Of a DNA stretch of 64,000 nucleotides, positions 58,591 to 64,000 are shown piece after piece; positions within the stretch are counted from its first letter, which is position 1; each line of letters starts with the position of its first letter. Source of the DNA: Gentiana macrophylla (lineage: Eukaryota; Streptophyta; Magnoliopsida; Gentianales; Gentianaceae); the NCBI GenBank assembly GCA_026214975.1, contig CM047814.1, forward strand, positions 21,785,541 through 21,849,540. The letters are read 5' to 3'. The translations under genes were made by a program, and so were the position numbers. Below the pieces are notes generated by a model. That model was given only the letters and a program-made list of their open reading frames with translations. It did not search any database and was not told the DNA's origin.

Positions 58591-60512
58591 AAGCAAATGA
58601 ATCAGATCCTTAATACTTTGTCTATTCCAACAGGTTCCCCAAATGGGAAGTACCTCGGCCTTCCATTCATGGTTGGAAGATCAAGGTATGAGATTTTCAA
58701 ATACATAAAAGATAGAATTTGGAGGAAGTTGAATGGCTGGAAAACAATGTACATAACCAGTGCTGGCAAGGAGATTCTCATTAAGGCCGTCATTCAGGCC
58801 ATCCCTACCTATGTCATACAATGCTTCTTGATCCCTAAGAAACTGCTTGATGAGTTTTTAAAAATGGTAAGGAATTTCTGGTGGAAGAATAACCCTGATT
58901 CCTCCTCTATGGCTTGGATCTCTTAGAAGATAATATGCCTGCCCAAGAACCAGGGAGGTCTAGGCTTCAAGGATTTGCATCTTTTCAACTTGGCTTTACT
59001 TGCCAAGCAATCTTGGAGATTAGTCAGAAGACCTCACTCTCTAGTGGCTTCTGTACTAAAGTTCAAGTATTTTAAGAAATGAGACTTAGAGCAGGCCAAG
59101 ATTGGATCAAGACCTTCTTTTGTCTGAGAAGTATCACAGCAGGAAGGTCCCTTCTTTATCAAGGACTTAGATGGTCAGTTGAAGATGGCAGGAAGATAAA
59201 TATTTGGAACCAAGCCTGGATTCCCTTGGAACCAAACTTCAGAATTACCCAAAGATCTCCTGCTCCTGAATTTCAAACTGTTGACCATTTGATCAATAGT
59301 TTTACTTGGGATGTGAGGAAGCTAGAGCAATCGTTCTTACCCTACGAAGTGGATACAATTCTATCTATACCTATCATTAGAACCTCATCTGAAGATCACC
59401 AAATATGGCATTACACAAAAACCGGACTACACTGTGAAATATAGATATGCCCTAGCTTTCAAGAATCAACAAAAGGGTAAGGAAGTAGGGGCAACCTCAA
59501 ATAATACAGCAAATCACAAGGTCTGGAATTACCTTTGGGAGGTCAAGGTTCCTCCAAAAATCAGATCCTTTTTGTGGAAGATTGCAACCTCTTCGTTACC
59601 ATTTGGCGCTCTAGTGAAAAAGTGTCGAATCTCATATGGAATTTGTACTATCCGCTCTGATATGGATGAGACTTGGTGTCATTGTTTCTTTGAATGTGAT
59701 TGGCTCACTGGAGTTTGGAACTATTTTCCTTCCTTAACATCCATTCTAGACTACAAGCACACCAATTTTTTGGATCTTGTTAATCTGCTACGACTTAAAC
59801 CAAATTAGGATGTAGAGCTCTTCAGTACAATTTTATGGTTCATTTGGCTGGCTAGAAATAAAAGACTTTTATTGGAGACCAACCATCAGCCGGCAGAATC
59901 CTGCGCCAAGTTCACTCCTTGATAGATGCGTACCGTAAAGTTTCTGGTCTGGATGAAGCAGCTAATCTCCCTCCATCTTATCCGATTTTATGGATTTCTC
60001 CAAGTAATCGTTCCATCAAAGCAAATGTAGATGTTGGGGGTCAAAGAAGGACTGGTACGACAGGGATTATTATTCGCAACCACAAATGAGATTTACTCAC
60101 AGCCCCCTCTTATAACCTCGTCCCGGTATCCTCCATCAAATTTGCAGAGATGACATCCATCTTGCTTGGAGTTCAGGAAGCATCACGAATATGGAACGAC
60201 AAAATCACAATCGAATCTTATTCTTTAAGATGCATTGCAAGAATCAATGGAGAAGAAGAAGATCTTATTGCATGTGGCATGCTAGTAAAGAGAATCAAAT
60301 CAGCTGGAAGATTTTTTACTAGTTGTAGTTTTTGCCATATCCGGCGATCCTGTAACATTGTGGCAGACTAGTTAGCAAAATTAGGGTTTTCTTTTCCCTA
60401 TAAGTTTTCTGGTCGATGTAATTGGGGTTCGACCCCCCCCTCTCACCCTCTGTCTCTTCAACATTATTGGCTGATTTACTTTTTTAAATAATATAATGAT
60501 ATTTCTCTTAAA
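58591..60512 (+). mobile_element. 5'-truncated L1-type LINE
   Basis: About 1.9 kb containing the end of the reverse transcriptase ('PNGKYLGLPFMVGRSRYEIF', 'SAGKEILIKAVIQAIPTYVI'), the zf-RVT region ('VPPKIRSFLWKIATSSLPFG', 'WCHCFFECDW') and an RNase H-like domain ('NVDVGGQRRTGTTGIIIRNH' ... 'SCNIVAD'). In-frame stops occur at 58924, 59443, 59807 and 60369, and the frame shifts repeatedly. It ends with a T/A-rich 3' UTR and a short A tail. A 14-bp duplication AAAAGCAAATGAAA flanks it at 58577-58590 and 60513-60526. Confidence 0.87.
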
Positions 60513-60700
60513 AAAAGCAAATGAAATCCCAAACATAGTTCGCATGATTCCAAAGTACGTAAAGGGAGCTTGGCATTGATAATTTTTTTTTTCTTCCAAA
60601 AAAAACCCAAATAATCAATATTAATCCTGCTAGCAACATCATTATATAGACCAAATGGTCTCTAGAAAGCATGAATAAACTTTTGGAAAAGGAAGAGTAG
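60513..60700. repeat. Copy 1 of a locally duplicated sequence
   Basis: Matches 63272-63440 in the same orientation (aaaagcaaatgaaatc, then a tt.g.a.ga.t.ccaagtac pattern, then a cccaaa.aatca.tattaa.cctg block). The LINE at 58591-60512 inserted within this copy. Neither copy has a stable reading frame. Confidence 0.65.
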
Positions 60701-60814
60701 GAACGGGGTGTGGGTCGGTGAATCAAATTAAATATACCCGACTTTCTATCCACCCGTTCAACCTTTCATATTTCTTGAAAATGTGATCAACATCAGATTT
60801 GTCGTTGATATACT

Positions 60815-61948
60815 GATGTAAGTCAACTAGATGATACTTTTTACGATGTTTTATCCCTATTTCTCATGCATTTATTGATGTTTTCGTATCAAGTCGAGTC
60901 ATTATTTGCTTAGTTTCATCCATATGTGTAGATAGTAATTATCATGTAAAATATCACATTTTAATAGGTTTTGTACCGGTTATAGTAACCGGAGTGTCGT
61001 GTCGGGTTTACGCATGGTATTTTGGTGTTGTATTGCAGAATTATTGGTTGACCAAGACCCCGATGGATGACACGTGTTGAGCCTAAACACGTCTTTTGAG
61101 GGCTAGAAGAGTGTGCCGGATGCCTACGTGTCCAAACGGATCATTTGTCATTAGCGTTTCTCCCGTAACCTATCTTCAAGAGACATTTGACCCACCTTAG
61201 AGGCATTTTCTTGGGAAGACTTCTTTATGAGAGTTTTAGATATTTAAACAAGCTTTCCAACGCATTTTGAATCACATCAATCGGAGGTCTACAACTCAAG
61301 CTATTGCCATTTTACCGAATTGCTGTGAAGAACCGGCCTATTACGGCGCGCGCCGAGCGTCACAAAAGAAGCTGTCAGTGATATTTTTACCGGCGCACGC
61401 CGGAGGTCGCAAAAAGCAGAATTTAGATTTAAAATCCCCTTTTTGATCGAATTTTACCTAATTTTCACCCCCAACTTCATCTTCTCCGTTTTTCCTCTTC
61501 TTGAAGGCTCACCTCCGCCCCTATGGGCTCTCCTAGCTAAATTTACCACAAATTTATCATTTCATCATAAGTGTAATTCCTAGGACGCTTAACTTAGCCA
61601 TTGGATAGTTAATTTGGAGTAAGGTGAACAACTTTTGGGTGCCAAACTCCATTGAAACCGTTTGAAGGTGGATGAAGGTCTCCAACTGCAAATTCAACAC
61701 TTGTGATTGATAAAATTCTAATTTTATCTTGTTTTGTTTGTTCTTGTTATTATGAATGCTAATCTTGATATGTTAGTGATTGTAGTAATGAGTGGCTAAA
61801 TTTGTAACTAGCCAATATGATGTTGTAGAATTAGTTAATCTCTTGTGTTGATTGGGAATGGTTGTTTATGTTGTAAGTTTCAATTGTGATGAATATTTTC
61901 CTATTTGCAATGTATTGCTTGTTGGTGTTGGATTGATCACCTAGCACT

Positions 61949-61983
<35 letters not shown>

Positions 61984-62490
61984 AGTTGAGACTGAAAGAA
62001 GATATTAGGTGTGAGAGAAGGAGTAGGAGAACCGGAAGGTAAAATCGACCTCTTGAGGCATTCGATTTCTTATCCGGGGATTATTGACATTGTCATTGCA
62101 TTCAAGTGCTTATCATACCAATTCATTAGGTTTATGACACCCAGGCCAATGAGGAGATATAGAGTAGTTTCATACACTCGTATGAGGGGAGACTACTTGC
62201 TTAGGAACGCACCGTTTCACACTTTTGAACACCAATGGCAGGATGGAAGGAAATCATTCATATGATACTACGAGAGATTAGCTTAATCTACACATTGTCT
62301 TGGTTAGGTTTCTTTTATCATTTTATCACCCTTTGTAGTAGTAGATTTTAGATAAATTTACCTTCTTGTTAATTTGCGACTTAGATCAAGATAATAATAG
62401 CTTTTTGGTGTTCAACCTCACAATCCTCGTGGATACGACCTTGACCACTTACTAGACTACAATTGACCCGGTACACTGCCGGTAAGATTG
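60815..62490 (+). repeat. Probable solo LTR of a Tat/Athila-like element
   Basis: The 3' part has the sequence usual at the end of these LTRs: 'cctcacaatcctcgtggatacgacc' (62424-62448) and 'acccggtacactgccggtaag' (62466-62486). The region contains a Cys-poor, low-coding interior and a (CA)n tract at 61950-61981. No primer-binding site or internal domain follows. Ends are approximate; the frame at 62011-62265 is not supported as a gene. Confidence 0.45.
61950..61981. repeat. (CA)n microsatellite
   Basis: About 15 CA units. Confidence 0.95.
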
Positions 62491-62978
62491 GACACCTAGA
62501 AAGTCTCGATCATATACCCGAATTGGATTGGGGCCCAACTCATCTAGATTGGGCCTATATTCATAGACCAATAACAGATCTTGGGCCTCCATCCCCTTAA
62601 TCCGCAATTCGTAAGCCGGACCCAGTCCGCATCTCGTAAGCCGGATCTTGTCCGCCGTTTGTAAGCCGGACCCATCCCCACTCTGACATCTCGGACACAG
62701 TGGAACCTCCTATATTATCAGGCTGACATGAAGACAAGGAAGATATGAGTCCGCTGCCCGCCATACTTATCCAGACAGCTGCCCGGTCCACTTGTGTTTA
62801 TTTGTATGATTATCTCTAATTATATCCTTTTAATGTCTTGTCATTAACCGTCTCGACCGATTTAGTGTTTGCCTATATATATAGGATCACAATGTAATAG
62901 AAACAATCCAAGAACTAATATATACAGAGCTACTCTGTCAATTTATCAACTCACTTGTGTTTTCTCTCATAAGCTCTA

Positions 62979-63385
62979 GCAGGCTTAATAATGATTCTTT
63001 GGGTTGTTTTCGAAAAAATCACACCTAAACAGCCTTGTTCTTGATATCCACCGCCATCTCTCCGAAGAAATCACACCTAAACAGCCTTATATCCTCAATA
63101 TATCACTGTTACCGTAAATCTGGTATATCCGACTATATCAGTCGTGAATCAAAGTTCAAATTTACCACAAAGGATGTAACGCATATTCATGTGCATCAAA
63201 GTTCAAATTAGCACAGAGGATGTACCTAATATTCCTGCATACACCAATAACTGATCATTATAGTCACCATGCCGAAAAGCAAATGAAATCTTAAAAATAG
63301 TTTGTACGACTGCCAAGTACATTAATGGCTTCGTTAATGTGTTTTATTTTTCGAAAACAACCCAAAGAATCATTATTAAGCCTGC
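62979..63385. repeat. 39-bp perfect inverted repeat
   Basis: 62979-63017 (gcaggcttaataatgattct onwards) is the exact reverse complement of 63347-63385. The right arm belongs to copy 2 of the duplicated sequence (63272-63440), so a third, inverted copy begins at the left arm. Between the arms the phrase 'aaatcacacctaaacagcctt' occurs twice in direct orientation (about 63016 and 63067). Confidence 0.85.
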
Positions 63386-63440
63386 AGAATAATTATAAAC
63401 AAAATAATCTGAGTTTGTGTACTTTCCGAGGTAATTTTAT
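63272..63440. repeat. Copy 2 of a locally duplicated sequence
   Basis: Paralogue of 60513-60700; uninterrupted by a LINE. See that entry for the aligned blocks. Confidence 0.65.
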
Positions 63441-64000
63441 AGCTTGATAAAGCATGATGTACCCATGGTCTCAACAGCTATGGCAGCATAGATGGGTGGA
63501 GGATCACTCTTTTGATGGATTTATCTAAGATAATTAAGTCCAAATCAAATACAACAAAATCTATCAATTGTCAGACTGAAGCAAAGCGAATTGAAAGATT
63601 CACTCTTTCATTTCTCCAGAGAAAAAAACGTCTTGCTTACCAATCTGTCTGTAAATAATTCCATAAATCTTCAAAATGCAGCGACGTTTAGAGGCTTCAG
63701 TTTTAGTTGTTAACACTTCGCTGTCAGAAAATGACTGAAACTGGAGTGCAATTAAAATTAATCAATCAAATGACACAAAATTCGTGGTTAATAGTGGTTA
63801 ATGGAAAAGATCATAAAAACATTGTCATCATCATGTGATTTATTCCACATTAGTAGAAATAATAGATACATCGTAAGCATCACAAACCAAACCAATGATC
63901 AGGAAAAAGAATAAAAATTTCCAAAGCCAAGGCACTCGGCTGCACCGCCTTCCCCTTCCCACCTCTGCTATCACCAACCACTATACTCGGGTTTGCCCAT
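63441..64000. other. Window end, no supported feature
   Basis: A GC-richer stretch at 63925-64000 stands out from its AT-rich surroundings and might be the edge of a gene exon beyond the window, but I recognise no product in any frame. Confidence 0.3.

Noticed and set aside
62011..62265. An 84-residue frame
   Set aside because: Lies in LTR-like sequence; no domain.
63925..64000. A possible exon at the window edge
   Set aside because: GC content is suggestive, but no frame gives a product I recognise and it is cut by the window.

Overview
This is a nuclear window from a flowering plant, almost certainly a eudicot. It has GT-AG introns, AT-rich intergenic DNA, and plant gene families: a Toc159-family GTPase, plant amidases, an Ole e 1-like protein and a mitochondrial small heat-shock protein. 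It also carries every common class of plant transposon. I cannot name the species.

Layout. 1-1.1 kb: gene debris, namely a CP24-like fragment, a DUF4283 (LINE-type) fragment and exon 1 of a mitochondrial small heat-shock protein. 1.9-5.6 kb: an intact, intronless-ORF TOC120/TOC132-type chloroplast import receptor, transcribed divergently from the heat-shock exon. 6.88-32.20 kb: one very large Mutator-like element (MULE), bounded by a perfect 9-bp target-site duplication and ~1.6-kb terminal inverted repeats. Inside it are a decayed DUF1985-Ulp1 protease gene, two head-to-head genes resembling the 'putative plant transposon protein' family, and a minus-strand MULE transposase split by an 11.5-kb Athila-type Ty3/gypsy retrotransposon (17.41-28.91 kb). 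32.5-37.1 kb: two intact five-exon amidase genes, convergent, with matching exon structure; the MULE ends about 300 bp upstream of the first ATG.

38.2-54.5 kb is a transposon graveyard: Helitron helicase remnant, a 178-bp MITE with 9-bp duplications, a Stowaway MITE, a 5'-truncated LINE with target-site duplication, a SINE, a gag-only LTR element with four tandem zinc knuckles, a Harbinger-like element filled with CCACC-rich repeats, and a truncated Ty3 element (LTR, primer-binding site and start of gag). 55.2-56.3 kb: an intact three-exon Ole e 1-like secreted protein gene. 57.4-64 kb: a SINE, a second 5'-truncated LINE inserted in a locally duplicated sequence, and LTR-like sequence.

The apparently functional host genes are TOC120/132, two amidases and the Ole e 1-like protein. 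Coordinates of spliced genes come from reading frame and splice-site logic only; no transcript evidence was available. Several frame breaks fall in homopolymer runs, so some may be sequencing errors rather than true mutations.
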